DNA of 64,000 nucleotides from Panicum virgatum (Eukaryota > Streptophyta > Magnoliopsida > Poales > Poaceae), in contig NC_053143.1 in assembly GCF_016808335.1 (NCBI RefSeq), forward strand, positions 4,683,398 to 4,747,397, in the 5' to 3' direction. The notes under the pieces were generated by a model. That model was not told the DNA's origin. It did no database searches and worked only from the letters and a program-made list of their open reading frames with translations. This document shows positions 46,801 to 55,839 of this stretch, one piece after another. The stretch's first letter is position 1; each line of letters begins with the position of its first letter. The position numbers were made by a program, and so were the translations under genes.

Positions 46801-49205
46801 TAGGCGATGTGGCTCTGCCGTATGGGCCCCACTACCATGTGTACAATGCAATCGCCCTTTATGCCACATGAACGTCACGTCAGCCAGAAACCACCTCTCC
46901 CTTGTCCCGGGGGTGTAAAATGAACGGTTTTAAAAGTTCCAAGGTGTAGAATACCCGATTTGTAGTGGGGGGGACTCGAACTCTAGCAAGAGTCAAGGGG
47001 TAATGTGGATTTTTCCTTCTAATAAATATCACAAATATTCACAATAATCGAATCATGCCATCACAATTTACATTATCTTCGAGATATGCCATTACTTACC
47101 TCTTTAATGCATTTATCAAAATCCATAGACCAAATTGCCCTTGTCTTCTTCCTTCTCTCTACTCTCTCCTACTAATTTCTCTATATGTGCTTCGCAATAC
47201 GATGCCTAAGGGTGGGGGGAAAAAACGAAACCAAGGAACCGGACTGGGATGACCGGAACCGAATATTCGATCATAAGTTCGGTCTCTACTTCTAAGGAAC
47301 CGAATTTAAGAATTTAATAATCTTTCTAGATGTCACAATTTAATAATATTTAATAATCTTTCTTAGTCAACCTACAACTCCTAGCCTAAGAATTTCTAGA
47401 TGTAGAAATAAGCAACTTCAAAAATTCTTAGATCTAAAATGCCCTGCCACACAAGCCCAAATTCCAATGAGATTTTACTGTATGGCTCTCGTAAAGGCAA
47501 GTGTAAAAAGAGGTTAAAGCTTTTGAGCACCTTGATGCCAAATGAATAACTAGTGTACTATGTAAATACGATTTTATGGATATGATAAACAAGGGCTTAA
47601 TTGATGCAGATTATTCTCTACAAGAATGATAATAAATCAAGCACCGAACTATTTTAAACTTCATTATGACAAGATTTAATCAAAATCCATGCAATTGTTT
47701 TGTTCTTTTTACTTGGGCACTTTAATATGAGAATAAAAAGACATGAAACCAAAGTAGAAAGAGAAGTTACCTGTGCCTAGTAGCATTCCTGCAGCTGTTA
47801 CATTGTACCAAAAGATGCTTGTAACCGACAGCACCACACACTTCGCATACCACATCCTACAGAAAAACGCAAACATGTAAATTGGAGTTAATTTTACAAA
47901 ACCTCACAGAACTATTGCATGGATCACATATTGCATCCACATTCAAAGTTGTGTCTGGATTCTTGCAATGTGTTTCTCATGTTTCTATCAGTCTGAAACT
48001 GGAGTTGATACATAACAACGTTAAAAAGAACAGAGCCTGTTCATCAGAAGTGTTTCACATTTATATAAGGTAGCTTTGTTTGGGCACTCGCCTTATGCTT
48101 CAAGTGGAGGAAATTGCCATGATCTCCTCGACCTCCTAGCCCATTGACAATGGAAAGACTTAGGAGATGAGGTTCCTCCTATCTCAGTTAGAAATATGAG
48201 GTCCAGTGTGGAAACCAAGTGTTTCTCTAACCCAACGATTTGTCTTTTTCTTATAGCACCCAGGCCTGACGACTCCTCTCCACCACACTACTCATCGGCC
48301 TCTTTCACTATTTGTAACCCGTCCGGACCCAATGAACCATACATCCAAATCGCCTTCCTCAACAGCGGAAGAGGGTGCTTCCCTTCCGCACCCTCAGCCC
48401 CACCCCACCCCAGCCTACCCTCCTTACATGTTGTGGCTTCTGACAACGGATTAACTACAAAGGCCACTACACTAATAATATCTTACAAGCCATCAATCGT
48501 TTGCCTCCACCATCAGACCGCCCTTGCGTCATTGCTCTGGTGATGCCTCACAGACTCACCTCATGGCTCTGGTGGTGCCTCACAGACTCACCTCACCCAG
48601 ACCAACCTGAACCATCCCTCACTAACCTGAACCAAAATCCCCAAACACTAACCCAGGCAGAGCTCGCCGGAATTGAACTCGGAGAATACCTCCTGAGCAG
48701 AATGAAGACACGGATCGGGTGCCAGAAAGTCAGGTCGGGAGGGGGAGACGAAACACTAGTAACATTGCAAAAAGGTTCTTGTCGAATAAACGTAAAAACA
48801 CTCCCCCTCGCGATTTCCTCTAGCTAATCAGCAGTAGTAGCCAATTTCACGGCCCTTTCTCAATCGCACCAAACTATGCCCACATACAGACATTCTTGCA
48901 CAAGACAGGATATCCCAAATCAAATCTTACTCGATTCGATTCAGTTCTTTTTTTTTCGAAAGATTTATTCGATTCAGTTCCCCATCCCTGCTTTACATCT
49001 ATACATTTCCCCCCCGTAGAAATCCAGCAAAAGTAATGCGCATAACCTCGAACACCTTGCCCTCACAGGGTTCGGTCTGCTTAATCCACGGTTTCATCAC
49101 TCTTTTCCCAAGAAATTAACCAATCAAATAACGAAGAGAGGGAGAAATCCCGCAGCGCCGTCAAAACCTAAAGGGTGGGGGCTGGAGAGTGAGGATCCGT
49201 ACCAT
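40806..49205 (-). CDS. AIPP2/PAIPP2-type PHD-finger protein (intact)
   Basis: Six coding exons can be joined in frame on the minus strand: 49205-49203 (the ATG alone), 47856-47771, 44462-41958, 41868-41656, 41576-41452 and 41215-40806. All junctions are GT-AG, and the total is 1,113 residues. Residues 5-49 form a C4HC3 PHD finger (Cys5, 8, 20, 23, His29, Cys32, 46, 49), split by intron 2. Residues ~394-532 hold about three imperfect 44-45-residue Ser/Thr/Glu-rich repeats. Basic, nuclear-signal-like clusters (KRKRP, KKQRR) follow. Residues ~855-995 form the conserved C-terminal block of Arabidopsis AIPP2/PAIPP2 ('AHLSNQAC', 'IGLYFF', 'LLIFPSVLLPEQ', 'YLWGVFRRR'). In Arabidopsis these proteins read histone H3 tails and act with a BAH protein and CPL2 to silence genes, so a nuclear repressor role is likely here by homology. 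The start in exon 1 is inferred because no in-frame ATG exists in exon 2. Intron 2 (3.3 kb) and intron 1 (1.35 kb) carry transposons. Confidence 0.85.
42955..43370 (-). repeat. In-frame 132-135-bp repeats in the large PHD exon
   Basis: 'CAACAGCTGAGTC' begins at 43045, 43180 and 43312, and the surrounding units align over 132-135 bp (44-45 codons). The lengths are multiples of three, so the frame is kept. The encoded units are Ser- and Glu-rich and likely disordered. Confidence 0.85.
45276..46590. mobile_element. hAT-type element nested in the long-TIR element
   Basis: It is bounded by a perfect 8-bp target duplication CTCCGTTG (45268-45275 and 46591-46598). The 11-bp ends are TCGAGCTGGGC and the inverse of GCCCAGGCCTA. 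Both subterminal regions are packed with 'AACCGAACCGAA' in opposite orientations, which can pair. A solo LTR is inserted at 45446-45724. The rest (45730-46400) is a Pro-rich GC block that looks like captured genic DNA, with no transposase, so the element is non-autonomous. Confidence 0.9.
45446..45724 (+). repeat. Solo LTR nested in the hAT element
   Basis: The 279-bp unit starts TGTAACGTCCCG and ends GGGGTGTCACA, with a perfect 5-bp target duplication CCGAG (45441-45445 and 45725-45729). No internal region is present. It is the youngest insertion of the three-level nest. Confidence 0.85.
47017..47770. other. Remainder of PHD intron 2
   Basis: AT-rich intron sequence from the long-TIR element to the exon-2 donor (GTAACT on the minus strand). 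A second copy of the 'AACCGAATATTCGATC' type occurs near 47250. No coding content is seen. Confidence 0.5.
48934..48980 (-). mobile_element. 19-bp LINE remnant with 14-bp target duplication
   Basis: A poly(T)+CGAAAGATTT stretch (48948-48966) is flanked by two perfect copies of ATTCGATTCAGTTC (48934-48947 and 48967-48980). On the minus strand this reads as a retroposon 3' end (…TTTCG plus poly(A)). It is an extremely 5'-truncated insertion in intron 1 of the PHD gene. Confidence 0.8.
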
Positions 49206-49689
49206 TTCGCCGCGCCGTCAGACTCAGACGCTCCTCCTCGTCGCCGCCGTCGTTGTGGAGCCGCAGAGAGCCTCAGGGACAGAAGGGATGCGGGGAACCG
49301 CTACCGAAATCTTGCGCCCTCCTCCCCCAGGGCTTCGGCTTCAGCTTCAGCTACAGCCTCAGCTCGCAAGTGAGGTGAGCGCCGCCGCGGCCGCGAGTGA
49401 GCCCTGCGCGCTTCGACTGGGGAAAGAAAGGAGAAACGGAAGGCGAAGCGGTGGCAGCGGCTGCGGATGTGGGGACCACTGAACTCGGCAGCGTCGGCGC
49501 GGCACGTTGCCACCATGCGCGAATCCAGCGCCACGCGTGGCGTCGCGACCGGCGGCCGGCGCGGCGAAGAAGCGCGGCGAGACACGGCACTTGGCAGGCA
49601 GCTCTGTCCGAGTTCGGGGAATTTTTTTTATTTTTAACTTTTTTTTAATAATATTTTAAATTTAAACCGTATTGGTTTTTATTTGCAGG
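49206..49689. other. CpG-rich 5' flank of the PHD gene
   Basis: The sequence upstream of the inferred start (minus strand) is GC- and CpG-rich to about 49615, then AT-rich. This fits a 5' UTR and promoter of a broadly expressed grass gene. I could not place a TATA box. Confidence 0.45.
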
Positions 49690-50095
49690 GCATATCCCGT
49701 TTGGTCGCGCCAGCCCGCATGGCGCGATAAATAGCCTCTGTCACGCCAGTGCATGTGGCGCGACAGTGTGGCCACGCTGGCGGCCCGAGCCAGCGCTGCG
49801 CCGCGACGGCGATGACGTGGCCCTCCCTGTCGCGTCACATGCACTGACGCGACAAGGCCAATGTCCTGGGCCCGCGCCGGCCTCTTCTCCCCCACCCTCT
49901 CTTTCCCTCACTCCTCCCCGACCAGAGCTGCAGCAGGTCGTCGCCGCCGGCCGCCCCACCCCCACAAACGTACTGCATTTTTTACTGTATTTTTGACTTG
50001 GTGGCGTGGCAGGTCCCTTTGGTCGCGCCACTCCAAATGGCGCGACAGAGTACGTTTGTAGCGCCATCCGGAATGGCGCGACAAGCACAGAATTC
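49690..50095. repeat. Cluster of 'GTCGCGCCA…TGGCGCGAC' inverted repeats
   Basis: At least five short palindromic units pair 'GTCGCGCCA' or a variant with 'TGGCGCGAC' across 5-12-bp loops (for example 50020-50045 and 49692-49715). They are separated by GC-rich DNA. Repeats of this kind accompany some grass transposon-like genes, but I cannot name the family. Confidence 0.65.
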
Positions 50096-51088
50096 GGCCT
50101 TGCTGCTGCCTCTCGCTGCTGCTTGCTTCTGGTGCTGCGGCATTCAGGGTGAGTTAGAGGCTTAGAGCGGCCCTTCATTTTAACATGATCTGAAAAAGCA
50201 AAAGTTAGAACATAACCTGAAAATGAATGTGCTTAGAGAAGACCTCCAAAATAATTCTTTGCAACAGGATACATCTTCTTAAATGACTTCTTAGCATAGA
50301 GGAGCATAGTTCCAACATATGAGAACTAAGAAGCTAGCGCTTGAAATCAATTATAGCCTTGCAGGATCTCTGACGAGAGCATCAATTATAACCTCAAAAG
50401 ATGACAACCAAACTAGTTTTTTTTAACTAAAGGCAGATACATGTGTGAAAAAAGAAAGAGAAGATATTGCACTGTGTTCTAATGGAAACTTGGCCACCAA
50501 AGTTCCAACCCTAAAGAGATTGTGTAAGATAAAAATATCTACACCAATGCAAAAGTATAGCTTTAAACTTTGGAACATGCATGGAAGGTATAACTGGCGG
50601 CAGGACAGCTGCAAAGATGCATTAGAAGAAATTTTTTAGATAATGGAATTTTCCGGCATCTATGATTTAACGTACATAGCCTTCAATTATTACAATTTTT
50701 CCGGCTTCAAAAGCTAGAATAGCAGGAGAACCAAAAAAATTATTGCAATGATACTTAACTCATATATAATACCATCATAATACCATCGGTTAAAAACAAA
50801 CAAACTTGGGCACGCTTCATGCCACAATTTATGCATCTGTAGTTGCGACTGTAATCTAAAATAGTTGTTCAATAATGGAGATGACCCATCATTAAATTGC
50901 ACACGATACAAACTAAATAAATTCCTAATTTCATAACCATACAATGTTCGAAATTACAAATAAAGTCTCATACACATACGACAACCACATGAATAGGTAA
51001 AGCACATAAATAGTCCAGCAATAAAAAAAGTCTGTCACACACATAGTTCAATCATATATAGAGTCCATACAAGTATAAATAAAACAAT
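50096..51088. other. AT-rich spacer
   Basis: No gene, long repeat or terminal inverted repeat is recognised. It is probably the 3' UTR and flank of the coding fragment to the right. Confidence 0.4.
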
Positions 51089-51754
51089 CTAATCAGAGTC
51101 GCCTTCAATCAAAAGTTCTCCCCAACCATCATCATCATCTCCATCATCTTTGACTACAGCTTTTCCCTTTCTCACCTCAATTTGGGATACTATGACCTCT
51201 ACTTCCGCTGCATTCATTGCCCACCACTCGTCATCATCTCCATCATCAGGAACATAGTCATGCTCAGAAACACTCTTCCCTTTGTCCTGGGCAGGTAAGT
51301 CTCCTACAATTGACTTCATTGCCTCCATTTGAGTACCTTTAACACTCAAAACCTCCGGGCTCGCGGATGACACATCCTTCTCAACGTTGGGCACCTTGTG
51401 TGGCAGATCGGCAACTAGGGCCTGCATTGCCTCCATCTGAGCCTCCTGAGCTAAATCCTCTATCTTTTCCATTTCTTTCATCCTCTTGTTAGCCTCCAAT
51501 TTCTGAAAATATTCTTCCCATGAACCTTTTGGGTATTTAGCTTCTGTATCAACAGTAAAACCTTTCTTTGCTCTTTCCTCCCTTAACCTCTGCCTCTCCA
51601 TCTCCTCCTCCTTCTTCTTCTCATAATTTGCCAAAAGCTCCCTATCTGTGAGGGGCCGTGGGTACTTGCTTCGGTTCCTCCTCCAATAAACAATGCAATC
51701 CTCAAGAGTTGCCTTTTCTGCTGCCTTCTTTCCATACTCACGCCGTAGTGTTGG
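51089..51754 (-). pseudogene. C-terminal fragment of an acidic coiled-coil protein, cut by an LTR element
   Basis: On the minus strand the frame is open from the LTR border (51754) to a stop at 51091-51089, about 220 residues. The first part has 'EDCIVYWRRNRSKYPRPL' and 'TDRELLANYEKKKEEEMERQR', a charged helical or coiled-coil stretch. The last 90 residues are acidic with Asp-rich runs (DDGDDDEWW, DDGDDDDGWG). A pair of related 'TQMEAMKSIVGDLP' / 'AQMEAMQALVADLP' segments indicates an internal duplication. I do not recognise the family. The nearby palindrome cluster suggests a transposon-associated gene. The retrotransposon separates it from its 5' part. Confidence 0.55.
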
Positions 51755-52110
51755 TGTCCCGACCTGGGGGCCTGGATCCTAACTAGTAAATGCTGCGTGT
51801 TTCCTCGTCCCAGATGATGATGCAAGAGGCAATCACAGTAACGCACGGTTTATCCTGGTTCCGGCCGCAGGGCCGTACATCCAGCAAAGGGTGTGTGCGA
51901 GGGCACTGTATTATCTTGCACCCGGAGTGCTTGTAGTAGGGGATACAAGCGAGGCGAGAGAGGGAGGGAAGCTCCCAAGTCTCTGCTAGGAGTGGAGTCA
52001 GTTGAGATGAGTGCTCAGTAGTCCCTGAACGTCCTCTTGGAAATGAGAAACCAGGGAAGGTCCAGCCAGAGTCCAGCGTTCTGACCTGGGTAAAGGGAGC
52101 CCGCCTCCTC

Positions 52111-52118
52111 CTTTTATA
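52111..52118 (-). promoter_or_regulatory. TATA box of the LTR promoter
   Basis: TATAAAAG on the minus strand is followed by a GC-rich leader inside the LTR. The solo LTR at 23252-24323 has the same TATAAAAGG(G)AGG context. Confidence 0.6.
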
Positions 52119-52817
52119 GTCACAAGGAGGGGCGGCGTGCATGAGTGGGGCATGAAAGTCGTTGTTTTCCCCTGAATCGCGGGGTACAGTGGTCGAACAC
52201 TGTAGGAAGTACACTGTGGGAAGGCGGCACGCGTCGCAGTCATCCTGGATGTTGTCCTTGGCCCTGCGAAGATCGCGCCGGTCGTCCTGCAGTGTCCCTT
52301 CAGGCGGCATGGTGGTGGTGTGCAGTGGGCCCTGCGAACTAGGGTTCTGGACACTCCAGCGGTAGTGGTGGCGCGACGGCCCCGGACCCCCTGGTCGGAG
52401 TGTGGGCGTGCACACTAGAAGGTCCAGGGGACACATGGAAGTCCTGGACCCCTGAAGGGGAAGGTCCAGGACTCCGTCCATCTTGTACTGGGCGCCCCTC
52501 CTGGAAGGACACGTGACGTTACCGGACCCCTTCCCCAGCGGGAGGTGAGTCCGGATGGTCGGAGTCGGCAGAACAGTAACGGGAGCAGTGCCGAGCCTGT
52601 CTTGTCCCGCGTTGCAGGTCCCAAGGCACTGCTACAGCATTCGGGATGGTGGAATGGCGACCGGAGTCAGCGGATGGGACCCCGGTCACATCCACTGTGG
52701 GAGTGGCGGCCTGACGCCGCCCGTCCTTTGAGCCGTGGCGGAGTGGCTGACTTTTAATGCCTTCGTACGGCGAGCAGTTGGGCGCCGAGGTTGTTTGTCC
52801 CTTGTGCCGAGGGGTGG

Positions 52818-53040
52818 CCTCGAGCGAGGCGAAGATGAGCTACCCGCTCGAGGGTAGATTCGCTACCCTCGAGCGAGGCGGAGATGCGGAGTGCAGTCGA
52901 GGGATCCCGACGGGGACCCTCGAGCGATGCGGAGATGAGTCACCCGCTCGAGGGTAGATCCGCTACCCTCGAGCGAGGCAGAGATTGTCTAGCGGGCCCG
53001 AGAGGGACCCTCGAGCGAGGCGGAGATCGTTCCGCGGGTT
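52818..53040. repeat. Minisatellite in the LTR U3
   Basis: 'CCTCGAGCGA(G/T)GC' recurs at 52818, 52867, 52918, 52967 and 53009, that is every 42-51 bp, with 'CCCGCTCGAGGGTAGAT' in two of the spacers. The CTCGAG cores make it partly palindromic. Confidence 0.85.
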
Positions 53041-53225
53041 CGAGGGGGATGTGAATGGGCCGCACGCTGGGCTTCTTTGAGTCCTTTCCCTTTTCCCGAG
53101 TAGGAAGCAGGTCGTGGGCCTTCGTGGGCCCAGTTGTTTTAACAGGTGTTTTGTGTTTTTAGAGCGATCTTAGTACCCCGATTAGGGTGTCCCTAATCGT
53201 GGTACTCGACAGTAGCCCCCGAGGC

Positions 53226-55758
53226 TTTGGTCGAGTCAGGGGATTCGGCCAAAGGGTGATTCGGCGATTTCCCCTTTGACGTGATCGGTCAATGTCGCGC
53301 ACCTGCCAGACGCGCCTGAGCGCTGGCCCGGCGGATGTGACAACTCACTGGTCGGGGTAGTACGCCCGTGGGAGGAGTGTTTCGGGGTGCGCGCCTCTTT
53401 GTTTGTTTGCTTGAAGGACAAGACGTGTCTGCGTGCTGAGGGGGGGCCAGGGTGACGACGGCGCCTGCTGCTCGGCAGCTGGCGCTCCCGTCGTGCTGTC
53501 CCGCTCGCAGGGCCTGGGCCCTGCCTTCCCTGATTGCTTTGCGGTGCGCCGTTCGAGGGCGGTCGGCCTGAACCGATGCTGTACCACTTAGTGTGCAGGG
53601 GCTCAGCTCCGCTTTGTTTCGTCCGGTCGTGTCTCGGCGCGGTGACCGAGGACATCCTTTACTCGTAGAGCGCCGCGTCGTCACGGCCGATACAAGCCTC
53701 CGCTTTTCGACAAGCTTGAAGCTTTGTGCCCGGCGCAGCTATAATAGGGGTCGTGAGGTCCCCTTTCCTCTCCAACCTCCCAGCTCTTTCTTCCAGCATT
53801 GCCTACCTTTTGTAATGTTCCTTTTGCCCTTTTGTGACCGGCCCCCAGATGGGGTGGCCTGGCTTTTTTAGGTTTTTGGCGCTAGAAGAATGCTTGCAAG
53901 CGGTATGGGAAGACCGGAGTGGGATCAGCAGAAGAGCATTGGGCCCATACGGTCCTGCTCCTGCGATGTCCCCTAGCCTGAAGGGGGATGGAGACGCCTG
54001 ACCATGGCGTTAGTGCCAGGTTGGGCGGCTGTTCTTTGCATCATCCCCCCAGGCGACGAGGTTGCCCTCGGGGAGACGGTGCGGAGGGCGTTGTCCGCCA
54101 GCTCGACCCCCCGCATGGTCTTCGGTGGAGGAGACGCCAGAAGAAGGCTTGCGAGGAAAGCATCCCGCTAGACCCATGTGGTCTGGGGGCTGCTCCTCGC
54201 ATCCCTAGCAGCCTCGCTGTTGCATCGGCTAGAGGCTCGGTGCCATTCTTCGTCGCTTGTTCCTCCCCAAGACAGGGAAAATTGCCACATAGGTGGAAAT
54301 GTGTTTGTATCTTTCGATGGCTTCGCGCCGGTGACCCTTTGTAATCTTTATTTGCATTGAGCAATAAAGTTCTCTTTCTCCTCTGCGGGGAGGATCATCG
54401 AGGGTATAGGGGTGTACATAGAGTCACGACCCTCGAATATGTGTGAAGTCGCCTTCGCGGGGGCGCGTCAGCGCACCCGCGGGTGTAGCCCCCGAGGCCT
54501 TGGAGGAGAGTTTGTGCTCGTCCAAGGGATATAAACATTGTCCCCCCTGTGTAGCTTTACTGGGGCGGCTGCCCAGCATCTTTTTTCAACCGGCATCGGC
54601 ACTTTTTCAGCCGGCCTCGGCATTCTCAGTGCTGGTACAGTGGCCCGGCGCTTAGCTTAACCATCAGGAGAGCGCATGTTAACAGCAGAGGGTTTGGTTT
54701 AAACACGTGGAGTCTTCACGATTGACGGTCGTTGACTTATTCGAGGGTGTGGTTTGAACCGTGGTGTGCGAGGAGCCCCCGAGCCCCGTCCCGTGTAAAG
54801 GCGTTCAGGGGAACTCTCGACTTCGATTACGACCCTCGTCGCCCTTCCGCAGGGAGGAGGGGTGAAGCGCACCATACTACCCATGCCCGGGCCGCGAGCT
54901 ATGGCTGCTTCAGTGAGCTATTAGCGGGTTGTTCAAGCGGACGTCCGTGCCCCGTTCGATAGGGGTCGGCTCGTGGTCCATAGACACGTCTCATAAAGCG
55001 CTCGCGAGGGTTCGCTAGGCGGGGCTCGAACCCATTCGGTAGGGTTCGAGGGCTCGATGCTATCCCTCGATGGGATCCCCCTCTAGGCACCCTCGCCCGG
55101 CCTTGAACACTGTGTAGGATGTCTCGAACTCCGTGTTCGAGGGTAGCTTGTACGGCACATCCCTGCAGTCCCTGACTCTGGTGATCTGGGGCGCCTGTCG
55201 AACCCCCTGAAGGGCCAGGCTTCGACCCCCTGATCAGTAAGGTCTCGAAATGCGATTCCTTCGAGGGTAAAGAGACCCCATGAAGGAATATTCCGTCGTG
55301 ATCTGAAAACATCGCAGAGTCGCGAGCCACGCACGCGCGGGTCTTCCGCCGGCAGTGGGCGATGTGGCCCGATCTGTGAGGCACGGTGTGGGTGCGCCTT
55401 TTCAGGCGTCAGCCTCGGGCAAACGAAGTGGCGTGGGCGGTGGCTGACGGATGGGATAGCACAACAGTTGCGCCGCGCCCGCCGGTTACCGTGCCGCATT
55501 TATTGCTGCGTGCGCGCGTGGGAGACTCCGCGGTCATGGGGCCCATTCGTCGGCGAATGCAAAATCTACCGCATTCAATGCGGTAGATTTGGGCCATGGC
55601 TACGGATGCGCCCGTCATGGTGAATAAATATGAAGAGAAAGGGGATGTTTTGGGTTCACCTGGCCATTTGCCTTCATCCTGCTTTGCCTTCTCCGCCTCC
55701 GTCGCTTCCTGAACCCGTAGCCAAGAGCGAGAAGGAGGAGGAAGAAGGAGAAGGAGAG

Positions 55759-55793
<35 letters not shown>

Positions 55794-55839
55794 GCCGTTT
55801 CGGTACCTCCTTTCCCGCATCCTCCCTCGACTCGCGGAG
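53226..55839 (+). other. Leader region of the antisense accessory gene
   Basis: This lies between the polypurine tract and the accessory gene's ATG. There is no conserved protein. CTATAATAGG near 53739 and AATAAATA near 55622 are possible TATA boxes for plus-strand transcription. A GA microsatellite lies at 55762-55790. 'CCCTCGA' and 'CTCGAGG' words are frequent, as in the LTR. An AATAAA at 54362 is a possible polyadenylation signal. Long open frames here are compositional. Confidence 0.45.
55762..55790 (+). repeat. (GA)n microsatellite
   Basis: An almost perfect run of about 13 GA units lies ~50 bp upstream of the accessory gene's ATG, a usual 5' UTR position for such repeats in grasses. 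Confidence 0.9.

Larger units (their letters stand above)
44535..47016. mobile_element. Long-TIR DNA element in intron 2 of the PHD gene
   Basis: The left end (GGGACAGTCCACATTACCCC…) and the reversed right end (GGAAAAATCCACATTACCCC…) match over about 100 bp, including 'CTCTTGC' and 'TATTCTACACC'. The 2.5-kb size and long inverted repeats suggest a Mutator-like non-autonomous element. The flanks ATTCAATTA and TTCTAATAA are only weakly alike, so the target duplication is eroded or absent. The interior is GC-rich with a ~135-bp internal repeat ('GCACGGGCCTGGGCGCAAGG' at 44951 and 45087). A hAT element sits within it. Confidence 0.75.
51755..53211 (-). repeat. 3' LTR of the Gypsy/Tat-type element
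   Basis: On the minus strand it starts TGTCGAGTACCACGATTAGG at 53211 and ends …CCAGGTCGGGACA at 51755 (1,457 bp). It is preceded by the polypurine tract GCCTCGGGGGCTAC (53225-53212). A TATA box (TATAAAAG) lies at 52111-52118 (reversed). The 5-bp flank on the left is GTTGG; the matching copy would lie beyond the window. The U3 contains a short minisatellite. Confidence 0.85.

Noticed and set aside
44526..47025. 9-bp target duplication for the long-TIR element
   Set aside because: ATTCAATTA and TTCTAATAA match too poorly to count as a duplication.
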